Origin: JAGNXB01 sp942490895
GTDB lineage: Bacteria; Bacteroidota; Bacteroidia; Chitinophagales; Saprospiraceae
Assembly: GCA_942490895.1 (NCBI GenBank)
Contig: CALNZC010000069.1
Span: 51,038 to 115,037, forward strand
Direction of reading: 5' to 3'
DNA length: 64,000 nt
Shown here one piece after another: positions 36,027 through 44,367 of the stretch. The notes beneath the pieces are model-generated. The model was not told the origin of the DNA and ran no database searches. It saw only the letters and a program-made list of their open reading frames with translations. The position numbers were made by a program, and so were the translations under genes. Every line of letters starts with the position of its first letter. Position 1 is the first letter of the stretch.

Positions 36027-37854
36027 ATTCATTGTTTCCGGCAGGTTGTTTTGCTCGCCACTTGTCCAGCAGGTCTTCATAGTTCAAAGGCTTCTCGGCG
36101 GCTCGCCATTTGAACCCCTCCAGCTTCAAGTTTCCATGATCGACCTGATCCATTGGGTACATCACGGACTTCGGTTCACGGAGATAATAGATATCCTGAA
36201 CTTGATTGTCCTGAAAGTACAGCACCATTTCACTACACGCGGAAGTATTGACACCCAGGTATTCATATTGCTCATCCTGTGCATAATAGACAGACTCCGC
36301 ATTGCCATCCACGTCCATGCGGGATAATTCACCTTCCAGGAAGGAGGCCACTATCGTCCGGCCTTTGATCTGATTGAAATAGGGTTCATTCGGTGCATTG
36401 ATGATCAGCGCCCTTCGCCATAGATAAATCGAGTCGATAGCATCATTCGCCATGCGAATGGAGAGAGTATCCGCCGTAAACTGGGATGTATCTGACCAGA
36501 TGACCGGGTCCTGGTAAAAGAAAAATGCCGAATCCCGCTCACTGTATACCAGAGAGTCACAACTGGCCTGAAGATCAGATTTATAAATCAGGACATGGGT
36601 GAACGCATGAATTTCGCGAGTCGAGTCAGGGCCCTCCCTGCGGATCGCTTGTATTCTATCGGCTACCAGGAAAAGAGTATCTCCATCCAAAACCTGAATC
36701 AACACCGGTGGATCGCCCATCGCCAGGAAATACCCGGTGCTTCGCTGATAACGAGCGGAGTCACATGTCAAGGTCACTTTGGCAATAGTATCTCGCCAGA
36801 TCACATGACCAACAACTGTAGCGACATCAGAGGTATCTGAATTGCGAATGTCATCCGCTTGCAGAAACTGGGCCCCATCCTGCACATTTGCCCGACCAAT
36901 GGTTCTAAACTTTTCTGTCCGGATGTTATAATCGATACCTTCAGATTGAATGGTTTGTGCACCATCCTTGATGGTTGCATTTCCCCTCACCTTAAAATCA
37001 CCCTTCGTTGTATTGTAGTCCAGGGTATCGCCTGATGCCAAGCGCGTTCCGTCCTGATAATTTGCGTCCCCGTAGAGAATGAATTGTTCTGGATTCGCCT
37101 TATAGAAAATCTTATCTGCGGTAGCTTGACGGCTGGTATCGACAAACTGGGCATTCTGGGTAAATAGCCCCTCCTGTGCATTCAAATCATAATACCCTCG
37201 TTCACAGTACAGGTTGGCCTTTTGCTGACGAATCAAGGTTGGCCCAGTGAAGAATGCTTTGTTTTCACGGACCCGGTAATACAGCGAATCCGTCTTTAAT
37301 CTGAACTGGGGATCTTGTATGCGGACAGAGTCTTTAAAGTAAATCGTCTCCTCCTCTACGTGATAATAGCCTCGTTGGCTATACATTCGGGTATTCAAAT
37401 TTTCGAGAAGGGCGCCGGTACGATATGTCGCAATCTTGGTGCGTGTATCATACTGTAACGAATCAGTTCGCAAGCGTTGGTTGCCATTGATCATCAGGAC
37501 ATGACCGAGCAAGTGCGAAATACCCGTTCGACTGTCATACGTCAATGTATCCGCAAAGATTTTGAGGGAATCCCCCTGGACCAATGACGCGTGCCCAACT
37601 GCTACAAACACATTTCCGTGAATATTTGCTGTATCACAAAAGAGAAAAATACTGTCATATCGCACGCTGACATTCCCCTCCAATCGATCAATGATCGCTG
37701 AATCTCCTTCTTCATAAAAACTCACATCCGCATGGATCAGATAGACCTGTGTTTTTTTCGGTGTTGGGTTTTGAGAAAAAGCAGGCTGCATCCATAACAG
37801 CAATGCTGTCACAATTATGCCAATCCACCTGACCAACCTGCTTGTTGTCTTCAT
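36025..37854 (-). CDS. OstA-like (LptA/LptD N-terminal domain) protein
   Basis: 609 residues with a signal peptide (hydrophobic 10-27, ending PAFSQ). It is built of many beta-jellyroll repeats of the form GNVxxxxDSLxLxCDxxxY or GxAxLVQGDSLKIFADTLTYD, as in OstA/LptA proteins that carry LPS across the periplasm. The extended repeat array (about residues 40-560) is typical of the Bacteroidota OstA-like family. The start ATG overlaps the stop of the upstream oxidoreductase gene (ATGA at 37851-37854). Likely role: LPS transport or outer-membrane assembly. Confidence 0.85.
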   Translation of the reverse strand: MKTTSRLVRWIGIIVTALLLWMQPAFSQNPTPKKTQVYLIHADVSFYEEGDSAIIDRLEGNVSVRYDSIFLFCDTANIHGNVFVAVGHASLVQGDSLKIFADTLTYDSRTGISHLLGHVLMINGNQRLRTDSLQYDTRTKIATYRTGALLENLNTRMYSQRGYYHVEEETIYFKDSVRIQDPQFRLKTDSLYYRVRENKAFFTGPTLIRQQKANLYCERGYYDLNAQEGLFTQNAQFVDTSRQATADKIFYKANPEQFILYGDANYQDGTRLASGDTLDYNTTKGDFKVRGNATIKDGAQTIQSEGIDYNIRTEKFRTIGRANVQDGAQFLQADDIRNSDTSDVATVVGHVIWRDTIAKVTLTCDSARYQRSTGYFLAMGDPPVLIQVLDGDTLFLVADRIQAIRREGPDSTREIHAFTHVLIYKSDLQASCDSLVYSERDSAFFFYQDPVIWSDTSQFTADTLSIRMANDAIDSIYLWRRALIINAPNEPYFNQIKGRTIVASFLEGELSRMDVDGNAESVYYAQDEQYEYLGVNTSACSEMVLYFQDNQVQDIYYLREPKSVMYPMDQVDHGNLKLEGFKWRAAEKPLNYEDLLDKWRAKQPAGNNE

Positions 37855-38984
37855 GCTGATAACATCAAATGAGCGAGATCGTCTCCGACCAGGGTCCCAA
37901 TAGCCACACCCATACCACCTAAACGAACAGCGGCAAAGATATTCTCTTCAAGCTCTCGGATAATGGGCAATTTTTCTTTCCCGATACCCAGTGTACCACT
38001 CCAGGACGATTCGAATTTGATTTCTTGGGGAACCGGCAAGTGGTTTCGGGCAAAGGTGAGCAGGTAGGATTCAATCTGCGATGTGATTCCGGGCACATCC
38101 GTTGTTTCTCCTTCCGGGTCTAAATGACGCCCGCCCCCGATCAGTAACCGCTGTCCGATTCGACGCGCATAGATATATCCCTGATCGACATGCAGTGTAT
38201 GATCCCAGGTCAACCCAGGAATCTCTTCAGTTAAAAAAACCTGATTCCTGGCGGGGCGAATATCCAAACCAGCGATCAACTGGGGTGTGAAGCCGTTGGT
38301 TGCCAATCCCAGACGCCGCGTTCGAAAAACGGGTCCTCCTGCCGTGTGGACCTCCTTCAATGCCCCCGTTGAGTTCCAACCAGTCACCGTTTGCCCACCA
38401 ATGAACTCAATGCCCAGCCCTCTGGCAAGGTGGTGCAAGTATCGCATCATCTTACCGGGATGCAGTCTTCCCTCATCCTTGATCCGGATTTGCCCTACCC
38501 CTTGCCGAAAACCTGGGTCCGGTACATCTTGCGCAAACTGTTTACCCTTGATCAATGATGAAAACTGTGTATTGAGAAAGGCCAGCTCATCACCAACCCT
38601 TTCCCAGGACTCCTTGCGTGCAGCTGGAAAGAACTCTGTGCCCCCACACCAGACCAGGTCCATAGCAGACGCCTCTACCCTTCTGATCAGGCGTTGCAAG
38701 CCATTCCAACGCATCTCCACAATACTCATGACAGCCTCTGCACCTACTTCCTCCATGTCTGCCAGCAATTCGGTCGGGCTCCCGATGCAGGCAAATCCGG
38801 CATTCCGAAAGCTGGCTCCATCGCCCCATGATCCTTTATCAAGGACGGTAACTCGAGCAGACGGGGCCTGACTCTTCAAGCTGATCGCTGCGTTGATACC
38901 GGTGATCCCTGCGCCGATGATCAGGAAGTCGGACGTGGTCTGATAAGTGGACTGTTCCCAGTAACTGGTTGATTGGTTGGTCAT
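37851..38984 (-). CDS. FAD-dependent oxidoreductase (DAO family)
   Basis: 377 residues from ATG 38984 (MTNQSTSYWEQ). The FAD dinucleotide motif is IIGAGITGINAAI at about residues 21-33, followed by VLDKGSWGDGASFRNAGFA, the pattern of the glycine/D-amino-acid oxidase superfamily. The C-terminus has ESSWSGTLGIGKEKLPIIREL and RLGGMGVAIGTL, the second FAD-contacting part. It probably oxidises an amine or N-methylated amino acid. The substrate is not evident and the OstA neighbour gives no hint. Earlier in-frame starts to 39008 overlap the divergent promoter and are less likely. Confidence 0.82.
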   Translation of the reverse strand: MTNQSTSYWEQSTYQTTSDFLIIGAGITGINAAISLKSQAPSARVTVLDKGSWGDGASFRNAGFACIGSPTELLADMEEVGAEAVMSIVEMRWNGLQRLIRRVEASAMDLVWCGGTEFFPAARKESWERVGDELAFLNTQFSSLIKGKQFAQDVPDPGFRQGVGQIRIKDEGRLHPGKMMRYLHHLARGLGIEFIGGQTVTGWNSTGALKEVHTAGGPVFRTRRLGLATNGFTPQLIAGLDIRPARNQVFLTEEIPGLTWDHTLHVDQGYIYARRIGQRLLIGGGRHLDPEGETTDVPGITSQIESYLLTFARNHLPVPQEIKFESSWSGTLGIGKEKLPIIRELEENIFAAVRLGGMGVAIGTLVGDDLAHLMLSA

Positions 38985-39024
38985 ACTTGGACAAGATCTC
39001 TTGTTCATTGGCCCTGACAGGCCT

Positions 39025-39032
39025 TATCTTTG
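39025..39032 (+). promoter_or_regulatory. Bacteroidota -7 box before DUF4293 gene
   Basis: TATCTTTG fits TAnnTTTG exactly and lies 18 bases before ATG 39051. A weak TTG at 39001-39003 is the only candidate -33 element (21-base spacing). Confidence 0.55.
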
Positions 39033-39050
39033 CACAAATTTACATGGAAC

Positions 39051-39518
39051 ATGCTACAACGAATCCAAACGATTTTTCTCCTTGTCGCTTTAGTCTCAGG
39101 TTTATCTCTATTGATCGACCCCATGAGCCTGGCAACTGTCGATGGTGACCTGACCTTATTGAAAAGTCAACCGCAAAGTATGCTGGATGACGGCATCTTC
39201 CACATTACGGATCATCTGATGCTGTTGATCCTGGTTGGATTGACCAGCCTGATCTGTCTGATCAGCATTTTTCAGTTTAAAAACAGAACACGACAACTGA
39301 CTCTTGCCCGCCTTGGGCTGATCGGCTTTCTTCTACTGTTGATCCTGGCCGGTTTTTTCTTCTATCAGGATTATTCTTTGTTGAATCAGGGAGCCTACCT
39401 GTTCGAGGTGGGATATGGTGTACTCTCCCCCATACTGAGCATCATTTTTATCATTCTCGCCATGCGCGCCATTCGGAAGGATGAGAAGTTGATCCGCTCC
39501 ATGGACCGATTACGGTAA
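39051..39518 (+). CDS. DUF4293-type four-helix membrane protein
   Basis: 155 residues from ATG 39051 (MLQRIQTIFLLVAL), the usual start of DUF4293 proteins of Bacteroidota. Four hydrophobic helices alternate with short loops. After the second helix there is a basic turn (FKNRTRQLTLARLG), and the C-terminus is charged and cytoplasmic. Function of the family is not known. It is a single gene between a divergent oxidoreductase and the convergent exb cluster, with its own -7 box and a strong shared terminator. Confidence 0.8.
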   Translation: MLQRIQTIFLLVALVSGLSLLIDPMSLATVDGDLTLLKSQPQSMLDDGIFHITDHLMLLILVGLTSLICLISIFQFKNRTRQLTLARLGLIGFLLLLILAGFFFYQDYSLLNQGAYLFEVGYGVLSPILSIIFIILAMRAIRKDEKLIRSMDRLR

Positions 39519-39541
39519 GCCAGTTGAACGGATCATGATGA

Positions 39542-39577
39542 AAAAGAGGGAAGACATGTACATGTCTTCCCTCTTTT
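39542..39577. terminator. Perfect 18-bp inverted repeat, bidirectional terminator
   Basis: 39542-39559 pairs completely with 39560-39577, with A-tract on one side and T-tract on the other, between the ends of DUF4293 (+) and the second exbD (-). Confidence 0.88.
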
Positions 39578-39607
39578 CAAAATATTCAGAAATCATGGAT
39601 TGCATTT

Positions 39608-40090
39608 TTACATGCTGGCCATTTCTTTCTTTTTCGCAGAATAGTTCAAACGCAGCTGATTGCTCTTTCGGAGCATGACTTTAACGTCCTGGACAATTCC
39701 CATGGTGACATTGCCATCCACACGGAGTGAGGTGGTAATCAGGGCATGACGTGATTCCGGGACCTTTACTTTGTGTTGTTCCAGGAACAACGGAATATTC
39801 GCAGGTCCATCAACGATTTGGTCACCTAATTGAATCCTTGGCTTAGTTCCGTAGATCTTTGCATACTTTTCAATCGGGCGGCCGATGTAGATATAGTTTA
39901 CCAGGGACTTTTCTTCCAGTTTGGTCAACTGTGACGCTTCTGGTGTGACCACCTTCAGCTTCATTTCACCTTGTCTCAATACGGTTACGACCATAAAGAA
40001 GAACAAAAGCATGAACACGATATCCGGAAGTGATGCCGTCGAGATCGTCGGTTTAGCATTACCCCGCTTTTTCTTAAAATGTGAGGACAT
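39608..40090 (-). CDS. ExbD/TolR family biopolymer transport protein (second copy)
   Basis: 160 residues. A short basic cytoplasmic start (MSSHFKKKRGNAKP) leads to one membrane helix with the proton-channel aspartate in LPDIVFMLLFFFMVV, then a periplasmic domain. With ExbB/TolQ it forms the proton-driven motor that energises TonB or related envelope work. It is last in a four-gene operon (exbB, small membrane protein, exbD, exbD). The two ExbD copies differ in sequence and may form a heteromeric complex. Confidence 0.9.
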   Translation of the reverse strand: MSSHFKKKRGNAKPTISTASLPDIVFMLLFFFMVVTVLRQGEMKLKVVTPEASQLTKLEEKSLVNYIYIGRPIEKYAKIYGTKPRIQLGDQIVDGPANIPLFLEQHKVKVPESRHALITTSLRVDGNVTMGIVQDVKVMLRKSNQLRLNYSAKKKEMASM

Positions 40091-40101
40091 AGTCGATCGG
40101 T

Positions 40102-40659
40102 TTATTCCTCTCCGTAAGAGGTCGGTTCAGCTTCAGAAAGGACCATAGGAATCTTTCCTTTGATCTCTTTCCTATATTCCAGGGGCAGGTCATCACTATA
40201 CGGCACGCCGTACTTTCGCATACTTTCCTCATCCCAAAGTTCATCATAGGCGGCTTTCAACTCATTATAGACCTGGATATAGGTCTTGTAGTTGGTCCCG
40301 CGGTCGTTTTTCAACGATATGATCGCTTTCGTGGGTGCTTGAGAAAGGTCTTCTCGCTGAGTTGGGTTGATAATGAATTCCTTCGCTCTTTCCTTCAATT
40401 CATCCACTTCAGCCGGTTCGCCTCTCACCAACAGTTGATTATTGGCGTTGACAAGAACGGAGAATACATTCCTTGGGATGAGCTTCAACGGATCCGGTGG
40501 AATTTCCGACCAAGGTGGAAGTTTCACGAGAATCCCTTTATCCTCAACAATCTGAGTGGTGACCAGGAAGAAGATCAACAACAAGAATGCAATATCCGCC
40601 ATCGAACTGGCATTGATCTCGTTGGAGCCTCTGCTATCTCTAGAGCGTTTTTTCAGCAT
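40102..40659 (-). CDS. ExbD/TolR family biopolymer transport protein (first copy)
   Basis: 185 residues with the pattern NEINASSMADIAFLLLIFFLVTT: the aspartate in the membrane helix and the preceding asparagine-rich start are standard for ExbD. The periplasmic part is longer than in the downstream copy and carries a charged insertion before the C-terminus. It lies 11 bases before the second exbD and 9 bases after the small membrane protein gene. Confidence 0.9.
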   Translation of the reverse strand: MLKKRSRDSRGSNEINASSMADIAFLLLIFFLVTTQIVEDKGILVKLPPWSEIPPDPLKLIPRNVFSVLVNANNQLLVRGEPAEVDELKERAKEFIINPTQREDLSQAPTKAIISLKNDRGTNYKTYIQVYNELKAAYDELWDEESMRKYGVPYSDDLPLEYRKEIKGKIPMVLSEAEPTSYGEE

Positions 40660-40668
40660 GGTTGTGCC

Positions 40669-41139
40669 TTATTTGAAGATGTTCCGAACTTCTGATACAA
40701 CAAATGCAACAGCAGCTCCTCCGAAGAGTACTAACGCAGTGGTCAAACCACCGGAGACGAATTTCTCTTGTCCGGCAGTAAGTTCAAAACGTTCAGCAAG
40801 TGTAGCCATCAATCCGGATTCCGCTGGGGAAGCCATGACGTAGGCCACGACAAAGATGGCGACCAGAACAAGTGCCTGAATAATCCCTTGCATGGACTGT
40901 TTCGGATTTTTGGCAATGTAGTACACACCAAAAATCACAATCGCAGCAGCACAAAGGATGGTCAGAAACATTGCTGCCCACAGACCCAGGTTGAAAATAC
41001 CGGACTGCAATTGCGCTTCTTTGCCCAACCCGTTGAACTCATCCACTCCGGCAAATACAGAGCCGAAGAACAGGACGATGATCAACAGACCCAGCCCAAA
41101 AGCCGCAACCTGGCCGTATTTATTTAAAAACTGATACAT
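40669..41139 (-). CDS. Three-to-four-helix membrane protein of the Bacteroidota exb cluster
   Basis: 156 residues, with hydrophobic segments at about 10-30, 48-72, 85-103 and 130-150. I do not recognise a named family, but a gene of this size and topology is commonly placed between exbB and exbD in Bacteroidota. It may be a structural partner of the ExbB-ExbD motor. It starts 17 bases after exbB. Confidence 0.75.
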   Translation of the reverse strand: MYQFLNKYGQVAAFGLGLLIIVLFFGSVFAGVDEFNGLGKEAQLQSGIFNLGLWAAMFLTILCAAAIVIFGVYYIAKNPKQSMQGIIQALVLVAIFVVAYVMASPAESGLMATLAERFELTAGQEKFVSGGLTTALVLFGGAAVAFVVSEVRNIFK

Positions 41140-41156
41140 GCTGGGTTGTTTTCAGG

Positions 41157-41888
41157 TTATTTGATGATGTTACGACGCGTCAGTGCCTCAATAAGGCCAA
41201 TGGATGCGTCCTCCATCTTATTCGTGATGCCATCGATCTTGGATACAATGTAATTGTAAAAGATCTGCAAAATAATGGCAACAACAAGACCGAATACAGT
41301 CGTCAGCAAGGCTACTTTGATACCACCAGCTACGATCGCAGGAGACAGGTCACCCGCCGCTTCAATGCGGTCAAAGGCCGTGATCATCCCGATAACCGTA
41401 CCCATGAATCCGAGCATTGGTGCAGTTGCAATAAAGAGAGAGATCCAAACCAACCCCCGCTCTAACAGGCCCATCTGGACACTACCGTAGGACACGATTG
41501 CCTTCTCCACAGCATCTGCCCCCTTGCCGGAGACTTTCAGCCCTTCATAAAGAACGCTGGCAGCTGGACCAGGAGTGGCCTTACAAACTTCCATCGCACC
41601 ATTGACGTTGCCATTGGCAAGTTCGTCATCAATGGCACCGATGAGTTTTTCTGTGTTGGTCGTGGCAATATTCAAGGAAATGATCCTTTCAATACAAAAT
41701 GCCAATCCCAGGATAAGTGTGACCAATACCAGGCTCATAAAGCGCCAGTCACCCTCGATAAAATACTTTTTGAGCAGTTGGAATCCGGAAGGACCCGCTG
41801 CTTCCCCAGCTTCCTGGGCATACAATTCCATTGTTCCGGTAAGCAGAACGGCCGTAAAGACCAGGAATAGCGCAATTACACGTCGCAT
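41157..41888 (-). CDS. MotA/TolQ/ExbB proton channel family protein
   Basis: 243 residues. A signal-like first helix ends near YAQEAGEAAG, a second is at about 52-70 (SLVLVTLILGLAFCIERI), and a pair of long helices (about 145-215) contains APMLGFMGTVIGMITAFDRI and GGIKVALLTTVFGLVVAI, the conserved proton-channel part of ExbB/TolQ. First gene of the exb operon. It pairs with both ExbD proteins to power TonB-dependent uptake, which Bacteroidota use heavily. Confidence 0.92.
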   Translation of the reverse strand: MRRVIALFLVFTAVLLTGTMELYAQEAGEAAGPSGFQLLKKYFIEGDWRFMSLVLVTLILGLAFCIERIISLNIATTNTEKLIGAIDDELANGNVNGAMEVCKATPGPAASVLYEGLKVSGKGADAVEKAIVSYGSVQMGLLERGLVWISLFIATAPMLGFMGTVIGMITAFDRIEAAGDLSPAIVAGGIKVALLTTVFGLVVAIILQIFYNYIVSKIDGITNKMEDASIGLIEALTRRNIIK

Positions 41889-42224
41889 AGTGAAGGAGAT
41901 TTTTCGTTTGCTTAAAGTTTGAACTCAGCGGCTAAAATAATAAACAATTGATGTTCCTTGCCTACTGAACTCTGAAATGTGATACATCTGACAAAAACTT
42001 ATCATGAATTCCGCCCTTAACCCTTGATTTGGAGCCGATCATGACTTTTTCATTTTTTCCAGATACTTTAAAGATGCGCAACTTTAAGATTTTGGTGGAA
42101 GCCTTTTTGACCTGATTTCGACCCTATCTGTATATGGACTGAAAAGCGGCCCTGCGTCTTAGTCCTCATTTACAGCTCTACACAGCACTACATCAGGCAT
42201 GAAAACGTGACGACAATGGAAGGT
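41889..42224. other. Intergenic region upstream of exbB
   Basis: No convincing gene. It should contain the exbB promoter on the minus strand; I find no exact TAnnTTTG with a spaced -33 element. It runs directly into the tandem repeat. Confidence 0.45.
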
Positions 42225-42581
42225 GATGCATCTCAACTGCAAGCCATGCCCTGCTTCCCAGGTCAGCTTTTTTCATGCCCACACTGCACCCAAGCAGGGA
42301 TTACTTCGTGATCCCAATGAGGGGGATGCATCTCCAATGTAAGCCATGCCCTGCTTCCCAGGTCAGCTTTTTTCATGCCCACACTGCACCCAAGCAGGGA
42401 TTACTTCGTGATCCCAATGGGGGGGATGCATCTCCAATGCAAGCCATGCCCTGCTTCCCAGGTCGGCTTTTTTTATGCCCACACTGCAGCCAAGGAGGGA
42501 TTAATTCGTGATCCCAATGGGGGGGGATGCATCTCCAATGCAAGCCATGCCCTGCTTCCCAGGTCAGCTTTTTTCATGCCC
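42225..42581. repeat. 100-bp tandem repeat, about 3.6 copies, next to tRNA-Ser
   Basis: Units begin with GATGCATCTC at 42225, 42325, 42425 and 42526 (periods 100, 100, 101). They are nearly identical and differ at a few bases and in the length of a G-run. Each full unit holds GCTTTTTTCATGCCC and an 8-bp hairpin GGGATTAC-TTC-GTGATCCC type element with a UUCG-like turn. The last unit stops after CATGCCC. Beyond it (42616-42629) lies the inverted complement GGCATGAAAAAAGC, which also forms the T-tail of the tRNA-Ser terminator. Frames through it shift every unit, so it is not coding. Confidence 0.92.
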
Positions 42582-42625
42582 GGCGTTCATTCAAACCTTC
42601 GGTTTGGTTCACTTGGGCATGAAAA

Positions 42626-42653
42626 AAGCCATCCGTCAGCTGACGGATGGCTT
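42626..42653 (-). terminator. Rho-independent terminator of tRNA-Ser
   Basis: Perfect palindrome (42626-42639 with 42640-42653) followed on the minus strand by six Ts, 12 bases after the tRNA 3' end. Confidence 0.88.
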
Positions 42654-42664
42654 GCAGTGGAGTG

Positions 42665-42752
42665 CGGAGAGTAAGGGATTCGAACCCTTGAACCGGTTTT
42701 GCCGGTTACACGCTTTCCAGGCGTGCGCCTTCGACCACTCGGCCAACTCTCC
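42665..42752 (-). tRNA. tRNA-Ser (anticodon GGA)
   Basis: 88-nt class II tRNA with a 7-bp acceptor stem GGAGAGT/ACTCTCC, long variable arm (CCGGCAAAACCGG), GGTTCGAATCC T-arm and an anticodon loop CTGGAAA. No encoded CCA; discriminator G. Confidence 0.95.
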
Positions 42753-42821
42753 AATTCGTGCCTTTTTTCAAAGGACTGCAAAATTGGTGATTCCCAGCCA
42801 CATTCCCAAGAGCTCGTAGGT

Positions 42822-43592
42822 CTATTCCTTGATTTGTTGAAAAACTGTTCTGGCATTTGTACTGGTGACACGGATGATCTCATCAGTAGAACAGTTCCGA
42901 TCCAGAGCCAGCTTCGCGACTATTGACGTAAGATAAGCTGGTTCATTACGTTTACCCCGGTACGGAGCAGGTGCCAGATAAGGCGCATCTGTCTCCAATA
43001 CGAGATGATCCAGTGAGGTATCCACCAAATGTTCGGCCATTTGAGCCTTTTTAAACGTGTATACCCCCCCGATTCCAAGGTAAAATCCCAATTGAGTAAT
43101 TCTAAGTGCTTGTTCAGCAGTTCCGTTGAAACAATGAAAAATACCACAAAGTCCGGGCTTGAATTCTTCTGTCACGATGTCGATACACCGATCCATGGTA
43201 TCCCTTGTATGTAGTATGATCGGCAGCTTTCGTTCAATCGCCCAGCGAATCTGTACACGCAAGGCCTCTTCCTGCCAGGGCAAAGTGCTCTTGTCCCAGT
43301 ATCCGTCCAAACCTATTTCTCCAACAGCGACATACCCCCCCAGGTCCAACTCGGTTTTAATGCTGTCTAATACATCCTCCCAATCTGCCTTCACAGAACA
43401 GGGGTGTAATCCCATCATGGGTCTGCATACCTCCGGGAAAGCCTTCATCAGAGATTTGATTTGGGGAATACTGTCCAGGTCTATATTAGGCAGAAACACC
43501 TCCTCTACCCCTGCGGACCGTAATCGAGCCATCATTTCCTGACGATCCTCATCAAAAGCATCCAGGTAGATATGGGCATGAGTGTCGATCAT
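42822..43592 (-). CDS. tatD: TatD-family metal-dependent DNase/hydrolase
   Basis: 256 residues from ATG 43592 (MIDTHAHIYLD). Codons upstream to 43646 would put 18 extra residues before the metal motif and are unlikely. The metal ligands appear in order: DTHAH at the start, GEIGLD near 95, LHTRD near 130, FHCFNG near 155 and LETDAPYLAP near 205. The family are TIM-barrel phosphohydrolases that degrade DNA or act in D-aminoacyl-tRNA or RNA quality control. Single gene between tRNA-Ser and the divergent RNase HI-like gene. Confidence 0.93.
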   Translation of the reverse strand: MIDTHAHIYLDAFDEDRQEMMARLRSAGVEEVFLPNIDLDSIPQIKSLMKAFPEVCRPMMGLHPCSVKADWEDVLDSIKTELDLGGYVAVGEIGLDGYWDKSTLPWQEEALRVQIRWAIERKLPIILHTRDTMDRCIDIVTEEFKPGLCGIFHCFNGTAEQALRITQLGFYLGIGGVYTFKKAQMAEHLVDTSLDHLVLETDAPYLAPAPYRGKRNEPAYLTSIVAKLALDRNCSTDEIIRVTSTNARTVFQQIKE

Positions 43593-43635
43593 AAAGCAAC
43601 GTCTATTGAACCACAAAGCTAAGGCCTCATCTGCA

Positions 43636-43667
43636 TTTTCCTTCACCCGGAGATTCTCCTACATTTG
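43636..43667 (+). promoter_or_regulatory. Bacteroidota-type promoter, probably leaderless transcript
   Basis: TTTT (43636-43639), 20-base spacer, TACATTTG (43660-43667). The ATG is at 43673, only 5 bases after the -7 box, so transcription would start at or next to the start codon. Confidence 0.65.
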
Positions 43668-43672
43668 CAGTC

Positions 43673-44314
43673 ATGGCCAAGAAAAAATTCTATGTGGTTT
43701 GGGTCGGCAGTGAACCGGGCATCTATTCCACCTGGGATGATGCAAAAGCGCGAATCCAGGGATACCCGGGAGCGAAGTACAAGTCATACCTCAGCATGGC
43801 TGAGGCAAAGGCCGCTTTCCATGCCGGATATGGTGCATCATTACAAACCAGTCAACCACAGGGTAAAGGGAAACGGTTGGTAGTGAAGCCACGAATCGGG
43901 GTCGACATCCCCTTGCCTGCGTGGTCTGTCGACGCTGCCTGTAGTGGCGTACCTGGCCCTATGGAGTACCGAGGCGTAGATCTGGCCTCCGGCGAAGAGT
44001 TGTTTCATCAGGGGCCTTATCCTGACGGCACCAACAATATTGGGGAATTCCTGGCATTGGTCCATGCACTGGCCCAGCTTCATCGTCGAGGAGACCATCA
44101 AACATCTGTCTACACCGATTCACGTACAGCACTCGCCTGGCTACGCAAGAAAAAAGCCAAAACGACCCTTCAGGAAACGCATCGAAATGCGATCCTTTTC
44201 GAACTAATCGATCGTGCTGAACAATGGCTGGCCAACCATCAGCCTCGGAACAAAGTGATCAAGTGGGAAACAGATCGATGGGGCGAAATTCCGGCTGACT
44301 TTGGACGAAAATAA
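43673..44314 (+). CDS. RNase HI-like protein with N-terminal hybrid-binding domain
   Basis: 213 residues. Residues 1-48 are a caulimovirus-VI-type/RNase H1 hybrid-binding domain (KKFYVVWVGSEPGIYSTWDD, YKSYLSMAEAKAAF). A linker leads to an RNase H fold with its acidic residues in VDAACSG, NIGEFLAL, YTDSRTAL and the C-terminal WGEIPADFGRK. It would cleave RNA in RNA-DNA hybrids. The catalytic domain resembles the diverged bacterial type with a shortened helix region rather than E. coli RnhA. Expressed from its own promoter and ended by a terminator. Confidence 0.85.
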   Translation: MAKKKFYVVWVGSEPGIYSTWDDAKARIQGYPGAKYKSYLSMAEAKAAFHAGYGASLQTSQPQGKGKRLVVKPRIGVDIPLPAWSVDAACSGVPGPMEYRGVDLASGEELFHQGPYPDGTNNIGEFLALVHALAQLHRRGDHQTSVYTDSRTALAWLRKKKAKTTLQETHRNAILFELIDRAEQWLANHQPRNKVIKWETDRWGEIPADFGRK

Positions 44315-44347
44315 AAAAGGAGGACCCGAATCGGATCCTCCTTTTTT
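44314..44347. terminator. Bidirectional terminator-like hairpin
   Basis: A-tract, GGAGGACCC/GGATCCTCC stem with one mismatch, and T-tract, between the convergent RNase HI-like (+) and beta-barrel-like (-) genes. Confidence 0.8.
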
Positions 44348-44367
44348 CTTCTCATTTGGACAATGAC

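Noticed and set aside
42225..42581. Possible CRISPR array
   Set aside because: The whole 100-bp unit is repeated with no unique spacers and there are no cas genes.
42275..42819. Three overlapping + strand frames through the 100-bp repeat and tRNA-Ser
   Set aside because: The 100-bp period shifts the frame at each copy and the frames run across a tRNA and its terminator.
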